A stretch of DNA of 64,000 nt from Girardinichthys multiradiatus (GCF_021462225.1 NC_061802.1:7273859-7337858), one strand, 5' to 3'. Positions 49,001 through 60,700 are shown, counted from the first letter of the stretch. Notes: generated by a model from the letters alone, not told the origin. Numbers and translations are program-made.

Positions 49001-49732
49001 CCATACTTAGTTTGGAAAATAGCTCACTGCGGTACAAAGGAAGAATAAACATAAAAGATTATTTTCAGTTTGTTGAAAACCAGGAGCACACCTTTGGCAA
49101 TGTTTGCAGCCTCATCTCTCCACTTTCATCCTCTTTACTCACTCGTATACCTTTGTGTAATTAGTGCATCACACTTCAGGACAGAAAACCAATATACTGG
49201 TGTTTTTCTTGGCAAAAGCTCATTGAATGCAACAAAGTATTTTCCTTTAATTTTACAACTTTCTATGATAAATAACTCCACTCATACCACATGCTATATA
49301 CACAAAATTGGATTAAGTTTAAAGAAACAAGTTCTTCTGAAGTGATTCATGAGCACGCATCTAGAGTCCTTAATAAATTGTTAGAGCTAAGAAATATCAA
49401 TCTAATCCACTTCATGCACTGAAGAAGCTGCTGCTTCAGGCTTTATATGAAGTCTATGCCCTGTCAGTCAGTGTGATTTAATGAACCTTTCATTTTTCAA
49501 CAAATCGCTGCTTGTTTTATTCCGGTCTGCAGGCCCGGAGGTGGAGTTTGATATGCGCAGGGGTCGAATGGACCCACACTGCCTTCCTACTGTGAGCGAG
49601 GAGGATGACGACGGCTTTATTGAAGACAACTACATCCCGGCCAGCGAGAGAGCCCGGGCTGAGAGAGCAGCTGAGGACATGGAGGAAGACACGGAAGAAG
49701 AGTTGGATGAGATTGAATTTAGCATCACTTAG
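45042..49732 (+). CDS. c1orf210: C1orf210 orthologue (type III endosome membrane protein TEMP)
   Basis: Complete 147-aa single-pass membrane protein from three exons (45042-45090, 47078-47272, 49533-49732), both introns phase 1 with GT-AG ends. No signal peptide. The short N-terminus has glycosylation sequons NET (N6) and NGT (N16). A membrane helix follows at about residues 31-52 ([20 protein letters not shown]), then a basic stretch, [17 protein letters not shown], predicting outside N-terminus and cytosolic C-terminus (type III). The tail has [13 protein letters not shown], which I recognise from human C1orf210, and a Glu/Asp-rich end. It is longer than the human protein (113 aa as I recall), mainly in the acidic tail. 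Head-to-head with tie1, as in human 1p34. The biochemical role is not established from sequence. Confidence 0.9.
45417..45946 (+). mobile_element. Tc1/mariner relic, internally deleted (intron 1)
   Basis: Inverted ends: left CAGTACTGTGCAAAGGTTTTAGGC..., right, reversed, CAGTACAGTGAAAAAGTTTTTGGC. In between is the C-terminal transposase region (CAAGATGTTTGAAACAACCT, AGGCAAAGGGTGGTCACACT) on the plus strand. The N-terminal and catalytic core are largely missing. Confidence 0.75.
45947..46015. repeat. (TA)n-(GA)n compound microsatellite
   Basis: A TA run of about 39 bp is followed by a GA run of about 29 bp, abutting the Tc1 relic's right end. Confidence 0.95.
46262..46345 (-). mobile_element. 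tRNA-derived SINE fragment
   Basis: On the minus strand GGTTCAAATCCCAGGCACGG has an exact B box (GGTTCAAATCC), followed by GACCTGTGCTGCATGTTTTC, a body I recognise from fish SINEs. No A box with proper spacing and no cloverleaf, so it is not a tRNA gene. Confidence 0.5.
47078..47272 (+). CDS. c1orf210: C1orf210 orthologue coding exon 2 (membrane helix)
   Basis: 195 nt, acceptor TTTTCTTACAG, donor TCAG|GTTGGT, phase 1 on both sides. It encodes the juxtamembrane NWELL, the transmembrane helix and [14 protein letters not shown], which aligns with AAKCHLCRRYHASYRH of human C1orf210 as I recall it. Confidence 0.92.
47743..48450. mobile_element. Large inverted repeat with SINE nested inside
   Basis: Left arm about 47743-47890 and right arm about 48303-48450 are imperfect inverted copies of about 147 bp. 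Shared blocks include ACACACAAATTTGTC, CACTAGATGGTGA and CAGCTGCTG. This looks like a palindromic DNA element or two opposed ends of one element, in intron 2 of the C1orf210 orthologue. The interior contains the SINE at 47955-48245. Confidence 0.75.
47955..48245 (+). mobile_element. tRNA-derived SINE
   Basis: Head with B box GGTTCAAACCC at 48020-48030. The body is GTCTCAGTCGTTGTGTCCTT, and the 3' end is CTTTGGGGTCTCTGGGGACT then GATAAAGCGCTATACAAGTG. A fragment of the same family lies inverted at 41405-41560. Exact ends and target duplication not resolved. Confidence 0.7.
48500..48780 (-). mobile_element. Tc1/mariner relic
   Basis: TCTCCAGAGTCTGGGATCTT and GAGAACTTTGGACCACTGAG on the plus strand are complements of a further fish Tc1 transposase family. 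Only this short part is left, and no open frame remains. Confidence 0.45.
49533..49732 (+). CDS. c1orf210: C1orf210 orthologue coding exon 3 (acidic tail)
   Basis: 200 nt including the TAG stop. Acceptor TTCCGGTCTGCAG. It begins [11 protein letters not shown] and contains [13 protein letters not shown], then a Glu/Asp-rich stretch ending EFSIT. The [10 protein letters not shown] core is the most conserved part of the family. Confidence 0.94.
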
Positions 49733-50989
49733 AGTCTCTGGACACATGTAGTTTGTTGGTTGAGCCCTCGAAACCCTCGAAATATTCATTTTTACTCCAG
49801 TGTTTGTCTTTTCAGTGGGTTCTAATTAATGTTCTTCAAAGTGATACATACTGTGTTTAATTGGATTATATTACAATTTATTACTATACCTGCCTTTACA
49901 GATAACAGTTTCACCATGTTTTATGGTGTGTTATATCATGTAAAAGTGAAAATCAGCAAGAGAGAAGTACTGGCTATTTTGAAAGATTTGAAGTAGCAAA
50001 TGCTTAGTCCTCGGAAGTAATTCTTCTAATTTCAGGTCAACACATCCAAAAGGACATTTAGCTTTGTACGTAACTTTTGTACGTAACAGAGTGGCATTCC
50101 ATTAGTAATCAGTAGTCAGAATTTCCAAATTCCAAGTTGGTAAAATCACCTGGAGTGACCAATGAAGTCAGAGTTATTATATCAAAAGCTGACGTTTTCC
50201 AACTAACCTCGACCTCAAAATTCATTATGGCTGCCGTGCACTCAAAAAAGCTGGGATTTGCAGTAATGTACTCATTATACGCACTTTTAACAGCTTACTT
50301 CTCACTAAATCAGCAGAACATACAGTACTGCACATCATTTATTGTGAACTATTTGTGTATCTCAATGCATTCAACTACAATGCTATTAGTTTGCATAGCC
50401 AATAGTACTTAGATTGGCCTATTAAAGCCAATAACAAGCAAACCCCTCTGGTTTTCTGACTTTTACCTGGAAGTTAAGTTTGATGTATCCAGATCCTAGT
50501 TCCAATGTCCAAAGCAAGTGAAATACATCATAATTGCTGCAAAATTCATTGGGATTCAAGCATGTTTTGTTTGTTTTTTTCTAAATCACTTTGCTTCATT
50601 TCTGCTACTGGAGAAAAAAACATGAAACCTCTGTGGACTAACCTCCAAACAACCAAGAATAATGTTTTTTTAATTTGCTTTTGTTGTTGTTTTGTTGTTG
50701 TTTGTTTTGCTATCGTTCCATTGGCTTAGCAACTCAGAACTTGTGGTTTTTGTTATAGACATAATCAAATCTGATTCTGATTTAAAATATAATTTTTACA
50801 AATGTGCTAAAAGTTATTTATATTTTTTTGTGATATGGAAAACATCCTTTGTTTAAGTGAAAAGGTACCAATGACTGTATTTCTGACGAATGCCAGAGCA
50901 ATAATCAGTTAAATGTTTCAGAAATGCTTATATCAAACAAAAATCACCTAAATAAATGCAAGAAGCAGTTTTTATAATTCTTTTATTAA
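49733..50989 (+). other. 3' flank of C1orf210 orthologue
   Basis: Likely 3'UTR and downstream sequence. The first good AATAAA polyadenylation signal that I found is at 50951-50956; an ATTAAA lies near 50420. No other feature recognised. Confidence 0.4.
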
Positions 50990-52075
50990 ATGTGAAAAAT
51001 GTATCCAAGTTCACCCAATGTAAGAGTTTGTATAGGTTGAGGTATCCCCTCTACCTAATAACTGCTTATAGCACCCTTTGAAGTAACAACAGGCATCAAA
51101 CGTGTGCTATAACTGCCAATAAGTCTTTTACGTCACGGTAGAGGAATTTTGGCCTAGTCTTCTTTGCAGAATTGTTTTATCTGAGCCCTGTTAAAGGTCA
51201 CACCAAAGCATCTTTGTTGGATTTAAGTCTAGACTTAAGATTGACCATTTTAAAACCTTCATTTTTTGAACCAGTCAGAGGTGACTTGCTGGTGCACTTT
51301 GGATCATTGTCTTAATGCATAATCCAAGTGCCCTTGAGTTTAAGGTCACCAACTGATGGATCCTTCAGGACTTTTTGGTAGAGAGCAGAATTTATTAATT
51401 CCATTATTTACCAAAAGCTGTCAAGCTCCTGAAGCAGCACAGCAGCCCAGAACAATCATGCAACTACTACCAGGTTTGACTTTGATGTTCTTTACCTAAA
51501 ATGCTATGTTCGTTTTATACCAGATGTAACGGCACACATTCCAGCCTCCCTGACAAGGTTCACCACTGTTCCATGTCTTCTCCATTTGTGAATAATGGCT
51601 CTTACTGTGGACTCCAAAAGCCCTAGAAGCTTTGTAACCCTTTCCAGGGTGATAGATTTCAACAATTTTGTTTATTATCTGTTCTCGAATCGTTTTACAT
51701 GGAGGCATAATATGTAGCCTATTGAGATCTTGTTGGCCTGCTTCCTGTTATCAAAAGTGTTCTAAGTGATTTCTAAGTGAGTCTACAAGTCAGGCAGTAA
51801 TCAGCCTGGGTGTGGCTGGTGAAATAAACATAAAAATATGATTAATAATGTAACAATAATAATAATAATAATTAATAACAATTACATGGGGCCAAGTTGG
51901 TTAGGATGTTTTTAGCTTCATAGTTGAAATTGTCATTGGATCACTGCATTTTGCCTAAACATGAATAATCTTTGAGTGATATTAAAATTTGTTTGATGAT
52001 CTGAAATATTTAAGTGTGATAAAAAGTAGAAACCCTTGAAATCTATTAAGGGAAAATACATGTTCACATCACTGA
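50990..52075 (-). mobile_element. Tc1/mariner relic
   Basis: Minus-strand element. Plus-strand signatures are AGGTGACTTGCTGGTGCACT (51281-51300), GGACTTTTTGGTAGAGAGCA (51370-51389), AAGGTTCACCACTGTTCCAT (51555-51574) and TGTGAATAATGGCTCTTACT (51587-51606). A short N-terminal open piece remains at 51496-51708 (about 70 codons). Probable ends around 50990 and 52075. Confidence 0.7.
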
Positions 52076-53156
52076 TAAACCAGAGAAGTTGTTACACTGA
52101 TCAAAAACCTAAAGCATGGGACTTAATGCATCAAATTTACATCATATTTTTATTTCATACAGAAAAACCACACCCAACTGCCTTAAGTTGTTGATCAAAC
52201 CGATGAGAAAATGATCTTCTGTTTATGTAAAGAGATGCAGAAATTTGAAATAAAAATCCCTCAAAGGTTTGTTTTCATAGAAGCAGTTATGAGCTATTCA
52301 ATTCTTATATCTCACAGTATCTTGAGCACAGTGGCATCCAAATTTTCACAGAACATCCAAAGGAAGATATCATTCATTGTAAAATTATATGTTTATATTG
52401 AATATTACAGTTTTAACAATGACAAGAGTTAAACAAATTAACAAAATAACTTTGTTGAATAAAAACAATATACAGTGCACATTTACATCTTTTATTTTCG
52501 TGGTGGTACAGAACCATGACAAGAGTGGCAGGTTTGGACATGACAAGAGATCAATGTCAAACAGATCAATATTTTTAAGGTTTCAACTGGTTTTTAAAGG
52601 TTTAGAAATATATAGTTTGGTATGAAAGTGATTGTTTTGGTTGCATCTGAGGTGGCAAATACCAGGGATTTGACCTGGGTGCCAAGTATGGTAATAGTTT
52701 AAAGGTGCATCTTAATATAATGAATATACACCTAGTGTCTCTCATCTTTGTCCTTACAAAAGTCCCATACCACCTCTGTAGGATTGTTCTGAGTTTGCTG
52801 GCAAGAACAATGATACTATAGTCAAATAACGAGGTATAAGTACTTTTAACAGGCCATGTAGTGTCTGATAAAACTTTACTTTAGATCTGCTTCAGGCTGG
52901 GCTTGGAGCACATTACTAAGCCAAAGCAATTTGCTGAGAGTGACCAAAAAAGACAAGATATGAATGCCTGACTGTGCTTATAGTTGGAGCTTTATGCGTA
53001 AATGTAACAAAGCCAAACATGGGAAACTGTGTGTGCAGTCTATGTTTATGAAGAGGAGCTGTGTTCATAGATATAGGGGAATTCTTCTGGATTGTCCTTA
53101 AGATTCCTCCAGATTGGTGCACAGATCTGTAATTTGTGTTCAAATAAGTCTGTCTT
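52076..53156. other. Intergenic, nothing recognised
   Basis: AT-rich sequence without supported features. Confidence 0.4.
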
Positions 53157-53734
53157 GCATAGGCAGGGACGGATCTACGGGGGGGCAAGCTGCCCCCCTA
53201 CTTCTATGTCCTTAAAATACTTGTAATTACTAATCACTTCTTTGTTAAAAAGCCTCTCATAGCCTTCAAATTAAACATCAATTTACCAAAAATATATAAT
53301 GGTAGATATAATCTGAGGTCCCTGAAAAACGTAGTCACGGCCCTGCTTCAAACACTGTCTGCCTACCGCTCCTCAGCTCCACATGCTTGTGTGACAGACA
53401 CATTAACGAGGCAGTCTGTGTGAAGATGAGAAGATTTACAAATAGATGTTTCATTGAACAATGTATCTGCTCAAGTCTACATGTGTGTTATGAAGTTAGA
53501 TAGTCCAGGTTTTATAGATGTAGTCAATTTATGTTATACTTTCATGTTATAATAAAACAAATCCTACAATGCATAAACACAGTGAAAGCTGTATTAGATC
53601 ATTCTGATTGTCACTATATATTTTTTTAGATGAATGAACTTCAGTGAAGAGGTCCAGCATTGCCACCCTGCCTAGACCTTTGGTGCCTCCTTTGCACCCG
53701 CATGTACATTTTCTAGATCCGCCACTGCATAGGC
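53157..53734. mobile_element. hAT-type MITE with 8-bp target duplication
   Basis: 562-bp element (53165-53726) flanked by GCATAGGC at 53157-53164 and 53727-53734. Terminal inverted repeats are AGGGACGGATCTA and (reversed right end) AGTGGCGGATCTA, 11 of 13 matching. An 8-bp duplication and C/TAGNG-like ends fit the hAT superfamily. No transposase inside. Confidence 0.85.
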
Positions 53735-53774
53735 ATTTTGAAGGTGACCAAACCCCAGCACACAATATTAACTT

Positions 53775-54030
53775 TTAGATTTTTCGCTTCATCGAGCACC
53801 AATTCGAGTCATAACACTCATCTTGTCCTTCAAACTCCGCCACACTGGCATAAAAAATAGTAATTAAGCGTGGCACTGGGTCGAGCCCTGCAGCGTTTCT
53901 GAACCTGTGAGGCCACGCGGCTGATGAGAGCAGCCTGACAGGTTTGCGTGGAGCTGTCAGGCGAGGCTGCACCCGGAAGCCCGGCACGTCAAGTTCACAC
54001 TAAAACCGGAACCAGGCCGTTCTTGGTTCT
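53775..54030. promoter_or_regulatory. CpG-rich patch with ETS motif
   Basis: Roughly 17 CpGs in about 260 bp in an otherwise CpG-poor region. An ACCCGGAAG sequence (about 53970-53980) is a consensus ETS/GABP site often seen in housekeeping promoters. It could be a promoter for an unseen exon or an alternative start of the AP-1 mu gene 1.1 kb downstream. No exon could be assigned. Confidence 0.4.
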
Positions 54031-54859
54031 AAAATACAAGCGTGAAAAGTCACACTGAAGTGTCACAGCTTTTACATTAAAGAAAAAAAGATTGGAAAAT
54101 TGATAGACTTAACATTTAATAATAATAATAACACGGCCACAAGTATTGGTATTGTTTTAACTGCAAATGTGGCAGTAGGATGCACATTTTCCGTGAGCAG
54201 AAATCAGTAACACGAACTGTAGATTGAAACATGCTATATTATATTAAATCTACTTGTCATTTTTTCCTAGAGAAATATGTAAGCTGAAATATGAATGACG
54301 TGTAAATTATTCCTTATTTCTATTTCCAGAGGAACAATAAATTCTAAATTTTAACATATTTCAGTTGTCTTAAAATTACGTTTAATTAGGAAATTAAGCT
54401 TCAAGATTATGATTCTTGGACTTGCCTCTCTCACTATAAATGTTCCTTTTCAGTCTTCAAGATATTGTTTTGCACTGTTATTCCACAATTGTTTTCAAGC
54501 AATTTCACACTCAGTTATCCATTTACTGCTTTGTCATGTGTTTTTTTTTATATATCTTTGCGTTTCAGTCCCAATCTGAGTTTCTCAACAAGGTAACCAG
54601 TTATGTGGCTTGTCAACAATTACAGAATCCACAACGTTTTTCAACCTTTTCAGGGAAAATGTACAGAAAATTACAATATTTTTTTAAGAGAGCAAAGCAT
54701 AGGCTGAACTGATATTTCCGCGAAACGTTGCACTTAAACAGCAACATTAAACGCTGAGCCAGACAAATAAAACTTACTTAGATACTCTGCAACACGGTGC
54801 TGAGGTTAAAATGAGTTGATGTTGATGAAAGGAGATTGGTTGAGCTCATTTGACAGCCG

Positions 54860-55078
54860 GAAATGGTAGTTCCGTAAACACAGTGAGTTTGACGCTCCGG
54901 AAAAGCAGCGCGGCAGCGAAACGCGTCAGTCGAGACTGAACAGAGCGCAGCTGAGAGGAGGGAGGAGGGGAATGATGGGAGCGACTTTTTCTCTCGTTTA
55001 TATGACACATATCCTGCTGTAGACCCAGAAATCATCCAGCCTGGTTCTTATTTTCGAGGGGGTTTTTTTTCCACCAAG
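54860..55078 (+). promoter_or_regulatory. CpG-rich promoter/5'UTR of the AP-1 mu gene
   Basis: CpG-dense stretch (54890-54950; GCAGCGCGGCAGCGAAACGC) directly before the start codon. It is followed by a purine-rich and then T-rich leader. The start context CCAAGATGT is weak (A at -3 absent by one base shift; A at -2). Transcription start not defined. Confidence 0.6.
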
Positions 55079-55120
55079 ATGTCCGCCTCGGCGATATTCA
55101 TCCTTGACCTGAAGGGAAAG
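55079..55120 (+). CDS. AP-1 complex mu subunit, coding exon 1
   Basis: 42 nt encoding MSASAIFILDLKGK, then donor AAG|GTAAGT, phase 0. MSASA(I/V)(F/Y)(I/V)LD(L/V)KGK is the conserved N-terminus of the medium (mu) chain of the AP-1 clathrin adaptor, which recognises Tyr-based sorting signals at the trans-Golgi network and endosomes. This is the first strand of the longin-like domain. Fourteen residues cannot separate ap1m1, ap1m2 and the teleost ap1m3. Linkage to tie1/C1orf210 instead of the usual AP1M1/AP1M2 neighbours suggests the third paralogue. The next exon was not found before the window end. Confidence 0.85.
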
Positions 55121-55989
55121 GTAAGTTTTTGGCGACTTGTTTGGTGGGGAAGTTGACATTAACAGCGCGGCACCTGCAATACGAGAAGGACTATTTTGAC
55201 TAAAGAAACCGTTTCTGCTGAAGTATATGTTTATTTTCGCATGTGTTTGTTTTTGTGTTTAGGAATTCCCTGAACAGTTGTATTTTAGGATAGGAAGTTG
55301 ATGAATTAAACCTAAATGAGTTGTAACATGGGTATGAAACAGGCAGGAAGAGAAAGCCAACTCGCCAAACTCGTTTTGTCGATGCTGAGCGTACACCGAG
55401 GGCTTGTTCTTGTGCAGCGATGCAGCCCTTATTGTATATGATGTGTCCTGTTTTAAAGTTTAAAACTTCTCCCTTTGAGCTATTATTCGTGCAATGTAAT
55501 GCGTCCTTTTAAAGTCTTTTAACACACATGCAAAATAAAACCCTACAATTATAGTCGCCACCCATCATTTAATAATTCGAAAATTAAAAGCTGAATCTTG
55601 TAATTTTTATTTGAATTTAGGAATTTGATCGGTTCTGTTTTCTTTTGTGTTGCTTGTCAAATGTTTGTCTCCAAAATTACTATTTAATGGCTGGTTGGAT
55701 GTTTCTATAAGCTTTATGGATCTTTTGCTTGTTAATAGTTTCAACAACGTGTGGCTCTTTTTGTGTAGTGTCTGTTTTTATGTCTGACTTGAGAAATGTG
55801 GGTGTGGACAGTGAACACGTTGGTGAGCACCACCCTAATGTAGCTTATGTCTCCAATGACTGGTACACCTGTTACAGGTTGTTTATAATAACTTGTTATA
55901 ATGCTGGGATCGCATTCGACTGTGATGAAGACGCAGATGATGTTGAAACATTGTATGCCCAACTACAGTCCTTCAGTCCTGAAACGTTT

Positions 55990-56160
55990 AGATTAGTCCC
56001 TTTCAAATGGCTTATTACACTAGCCTACCTGGACCTCTGCAGAACTTGAGGACATGCTGAAGGTAATAAACCCATTTCATTCAGGCATGTTGGAACAAGA
56101 ATTGATCTAAAAGTTACCAGAGTGGCTTTTTGAGGACTGAATTTGGAGACCACTTATTTA
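55990..56160. mobile_element. MITE copy (same family as 57585-57745)
   Basis: Shares with 57585-57745 the blocks GAGGACATGCTGAAGGTAAT, TTCATTCAGGCATGTTGGAA and ATCTAAAAGTTACCAG. This is a common fish non-autonomous repeat, recognised from memory. Ends unclear. Confidence 0.55.
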
Positions 56161-57584
56161 CATGAAGTCTGCGCAATAAAAGTGAAAACATTCTACATTC
56201 TACATTTTGGACTCAGCCCTTAAGTACACCAAAAGGTTTAACAGAACTGCTCTTTCTTTTTGATAATAATGTTTGATTTAAGGTTGTTTTTCTGGTTATT
56301 AATTCTTTAATCAACCAAATTCAGAGTAATTATACATAATTCATAGCTATGAACCGACGGGGACGATATTTTTTTGTCAAAGATTAGCGCCAAATAGTCA
56401 GCGGATAAATAAAACAACGGGTCAGATCATGAGCTGAAATAAAAAAAGAAGCTTGTTTCAAAGAAATTCAATAAGAAGAGATCTTCTGTTACTTGTGTTT
56501 ATCTCTCAGCACCAACAAGGATACCAAGTCTGTGTTGGTTTCCTAATGAAATTGTATTTTTTTTTCTTCTCTTCTTGAATATTATAAACCGTACATCTCT
56601 GAGTGGAAGGCGGTTGTTTATGCATTGGTGAAAATAGTAGGAATAGGGATGTGTGCTTGTCCGTGAGGTCCAAGTGGCTTTTCCACATTGACAGAGGTAT
56701 GTCAGGCCCTTATGTGTTGCATTGATTTTTGTCTGTTGATGTTCATTTTGGTATATTGAGTAGATATTTTGTTCATAATAAATGTAGTTCTTGATTTTTT
56801 ATAACCAGCTCTTGTCGTTGGCAATTTCAGTAAAAGTGCCATGTCCTGAATTGATTTTAATATACTAAAATCTCCTTATGCGTTCTTTTAGTGTAATCTA
56901 CATAGTCCCCAACAAAACCAAAGTTTTCACTCTTCATATTTAGTTTGATAAGTTATGAGATGGATCATTTTATACTTTTATTTGTATTATGTAGTTTTAG
57001 CTTCAATACATATCTTAGACTTGCATTTTTTATTTCCTTTTAATATAAGCATTTTCTTTTATTTATTTCTACAAAGAAAAGTCTGTGAATAGGGCAAACC
57101 ATGTATCCCCAAGAGTGCCGGCATCCTGCTGGGTTTGTTTGGTCAACACTGCAAACCCAGTACTATTTGCCTTAAAGTCACACTTCCCAAAGAAAACCTT
57201 TACTTTGAGTGTACAATAAACTCACTTTTAGTTGTGGCTTCTTTTCCTTCATTTTATATGGATTAATTTATTTAATATTCAAACACCAAAACTGACTGCA
57301 GTCATTTTTAAAAAGACTAAAAAGAAACTGGGCATGGGCTGGTTACCTATATCTTCCCATTTTTAAAAAGTTACTGTCTCGAAACCACTAAAATCTTACT
57401 TCACTTGCCTTAGTTTGGCTTAGAGCTGAGATGATGACTATGACTTGCGATAAGAAAAATAAATTGCTATATTCAGTATTAATGTATTGCTTCTGTGAAC
57501 ATAGATGCCAGATTGTGTGGCAGGCAGATAGTGGAAAATAATTAAAGACATAATTTTAGTTCCAACATAATTTTACAAATGCTC

Positions 57585-57745
57585 TGCAGAGGTGTCAAAC
57601 TCTCTGCTTCAACACACCTGAAGCAAATCAGCACTTAACCGCATGCTGAGGATGTAATTAAACCATTTGATTCAGGTGTGTTGGGCAAGAGCGACATCTA
57701 AAAGTTGCAGGATAGTAGCTCTTCAGGATGGAGGTTTTACACCTA
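57585..57745. mobile_element. MITE copy
   Basis: Contains CAACACACCTGAAGCAAATC and, inverted nearby, GATTCAGGTGTGTTGGGC. The element therefore has internal inverted-repeat structure. Left edge AGGTGTCAAACTC, right edge GAGGTTTTACACCT, forming short inverted ends. Confidence 0.6.
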
Positions 57746-60700
57746 TGCTCTGGAGCAAACACAGTGCCGCCACTCCCCTGTCCATTGCTGCTAACTGCCT
57801 GTCAACTGGCTGAAAGAAAATCACAACATGTTTTCCTTACTTACAAGAAAAACAAATTGTCTGAATGTTTTAGTGATATTTTTTGTCTGGGTCACCCAGG
57901 TTAATGAGATTTTTTTCCAGCGGTCTTTCCTGGTTAAATAAAATAAAAATAATGAAAAGTAACCTGTTGGATGCTGACTCATCTGACACATTGACAGACC
58001 TCACAATTGATCCAAAACCTAAGTGTCAATTTGACTGACTATTAAACATTCCTGGAGTCACTAGAAGGGCAAGAAAAGGAATTGCTGAATTGCCTTTTCT
58101 GCTTGACAACAATACCCATCAGGGAGAAGTATCCATCCTTCATAGCCATGGTGCATGATTGTACAGATTAAAGGTTTTCTCTTTCTCCCTCTTGCAGTCT
58201 ACTTATCTCTGCCCTCAGGCTATTTAGCAATGCTTCACCTTCCATCCTCACTGTGTGCCTCTAGCAATGTCCTGATTAGACAAGTTCCTCGGTTACACTA
58301 CTAGTAGACAAAATATGCATTGTAGTTGTAATAAAAGTGTATAATTTGAATACAGAGGTGGGTTAAGATATTGGAAGTGATGCCATTTATTTAAAAACAA
58401 TCAAAAAATCCGAATTTACATAGTCTTGTAGAACAAACCAAAGACAAGTGGTGTACAAAATGGCCTTTTTAATTTTCACAGACATTCTTTAAAACACACA
58501 GTAATGCAGGATGCCAATTTTCACGTCTGCCCTTTATCTCTACACTATCAGGCCAGCCCCCTTTCCATCATACCTCCAGCTTGCACATGGATGACTTCTG
58601 GGACCCACTGATGTACCAAAATGTCAAGCTATTAAAATCAGCATGGCATCATTTGTTCCTAGAGGGTTTCAATAGAATTTGTAATAAGGCAGTTTACTTA
58701 AGCTGTACTTTAGGGTCATCATAAGAGATGATGTCTTTATCAGAAAAATGTGCTCACAAAGTAAGTTTAACATAATTAAAGGAACCATCAAACTTGCATT
58801 CAAATTTATTTTAGCTTAGTGCAACTTTAAGATTAATGGCATCTCTATCTTTGACTTTACATCTTTGTTGTTCAGTGGATCTCTGTTTTGTTTAATGAAA
58901 TGGTTTTAAAACAAGTACAGCAAATTGTGAAAAGCTAAACTGCAAGTATGTACATGTAATGTTTTCTAAAAGTAAACAGGATCACAAACAGACCACCAAT
59001 CAGTAAGAAGTTTGAGATATGCTTATTTTTCTGTATCATTTGGATAGGTTATCAGTATTCAGTATGATAACTTTACAAGAGTTAACCGTTTAATTTGATT
59101 GCCACAATGGCTGCATGTCAGTTGATTAATTCCTTTTGTTACACCTTAAGTTGCACTGGATCCATAAGTAAGAACATTTTAAATCATTATTTTACATCTG
59201 GCCAGAGTTGTTGCTTTACAACTGCATGATTTATTTATAATAACTACTAAACACTGATAAACACACGTACTATTCTTTTATTATCATCAGGTAAACTCAT
59301 ATCAGATAACTACAGAACATGTTTTTAGTAAAAATTGTATTTATTACAATAAAAAAAAAACTGATAATCAGTCCACAATGACAGGGAATTGATGCATTGA
59401 CTGTCCAATCATAAGCAAATATTTATATAAAGTAGAAGATGTGTAGACACAATGATGAAGAGGATCATTGGGGAAACTGCATCCAAACCTGGAAATGTTG
59501 TATCTTCTCTTGCAGAGCAGTCAGCATAAAACTATGAAAAAATATATATATATATATTAAGGAGTACTCCACTAAGTTAGGTTTACATTAAAATATAATC
59601 TTAGATTTACATTACAATTGTTTCTTATGTATATTTTATATGTACATGGAAAATTTAAAGTCCTCTGATCATCAGCACTGTATTAAAACATTTTACTTAC
59701 AGAACTGTGGTTAAACAGTTTATAATTGATGCCAACAGTAAATTAAAATGTCACAAATTTCTAGCGAACATTATTCCATTTTATTTTCTGGTACTTGCGG
59801 TTATTCACCACATACCTATTAAATGCTTTATATTAACTTTCAGCTTCAACAAACAGATAACAGGTTGCGGGAAATTCCAGGATGCCTGGCCGAGATCAGG
59901 CAGCAGTTAGCAAGGAAGTCCTGGTCCAACCTCCCAGTTTGCTTAGCTTAGTTAATAGCAGCCAGACCAGCCTGTGATAAGAGCTCATCTGCTCCAAAAA
60001 CTGCGAAAAAAACATTTCAATGTAGGCTGATTCTGGATGAACTGACTTTATAGATGAAGTTTTGAGGTCTACTTTCTCGCTTAAAAACATCATAAAATTA
60101 CGTTTTGTGACAAATTAATAGTATAAAATCGATTAATTTGTATAGTAACCTCTGCCATTTCTAAAGCTGCTGGTACCATGTCTCGCTGCATACAGCTCCG
60201 CCCCTTTAACAAAGCCTAGGGAAAGTAGAAAAGACCATCTCCAGAGTAGGACCATTTACCTATGAAAGTAAAACCCCGGGAAAGTGAAAATACCCAGGTA
60301 AATTTATATCGAAACACGATCTGGGCTTTACAAAGCCTGAGGCTCTCAAAAGCCTGAGGCTTTCTACAGGCAATGGAAAAGGGGCCTTTCAGACATTGTT
60401 ATGAAGATGGTCAAAAACACAGCACAGCAGTCTCTTGCGTATAGGTGTGCAAACCCATCCAATTATCCTGGGCAAAAACATTAGTATGAAAAATCAAAGG
60501 ATTAAATCTTTAATGCAGGTCAGGTTTAGGCCATACCTGGCTAATGGCTCTGTCACCCAACTCTGTCTCAGGCATGCCACATTCTGTGGGTCCTTACCTG
60601 GTCAGCTAAGTCAGCTGGCTGCCTTCTCAGCAGTTAGTAGTGCAACCCTTTTTTTATAAAAAACATATTATTAAGGGTTGCAGTTTTCTGGCCAATCACT

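Noticed and set aside
55729..56049. 106-codon ORF in the presumed AP-1 mu intron
   Set aside because: Its 3' part overlaps a MITE copy and it does not resemble the AP-1 mu chain or another family.
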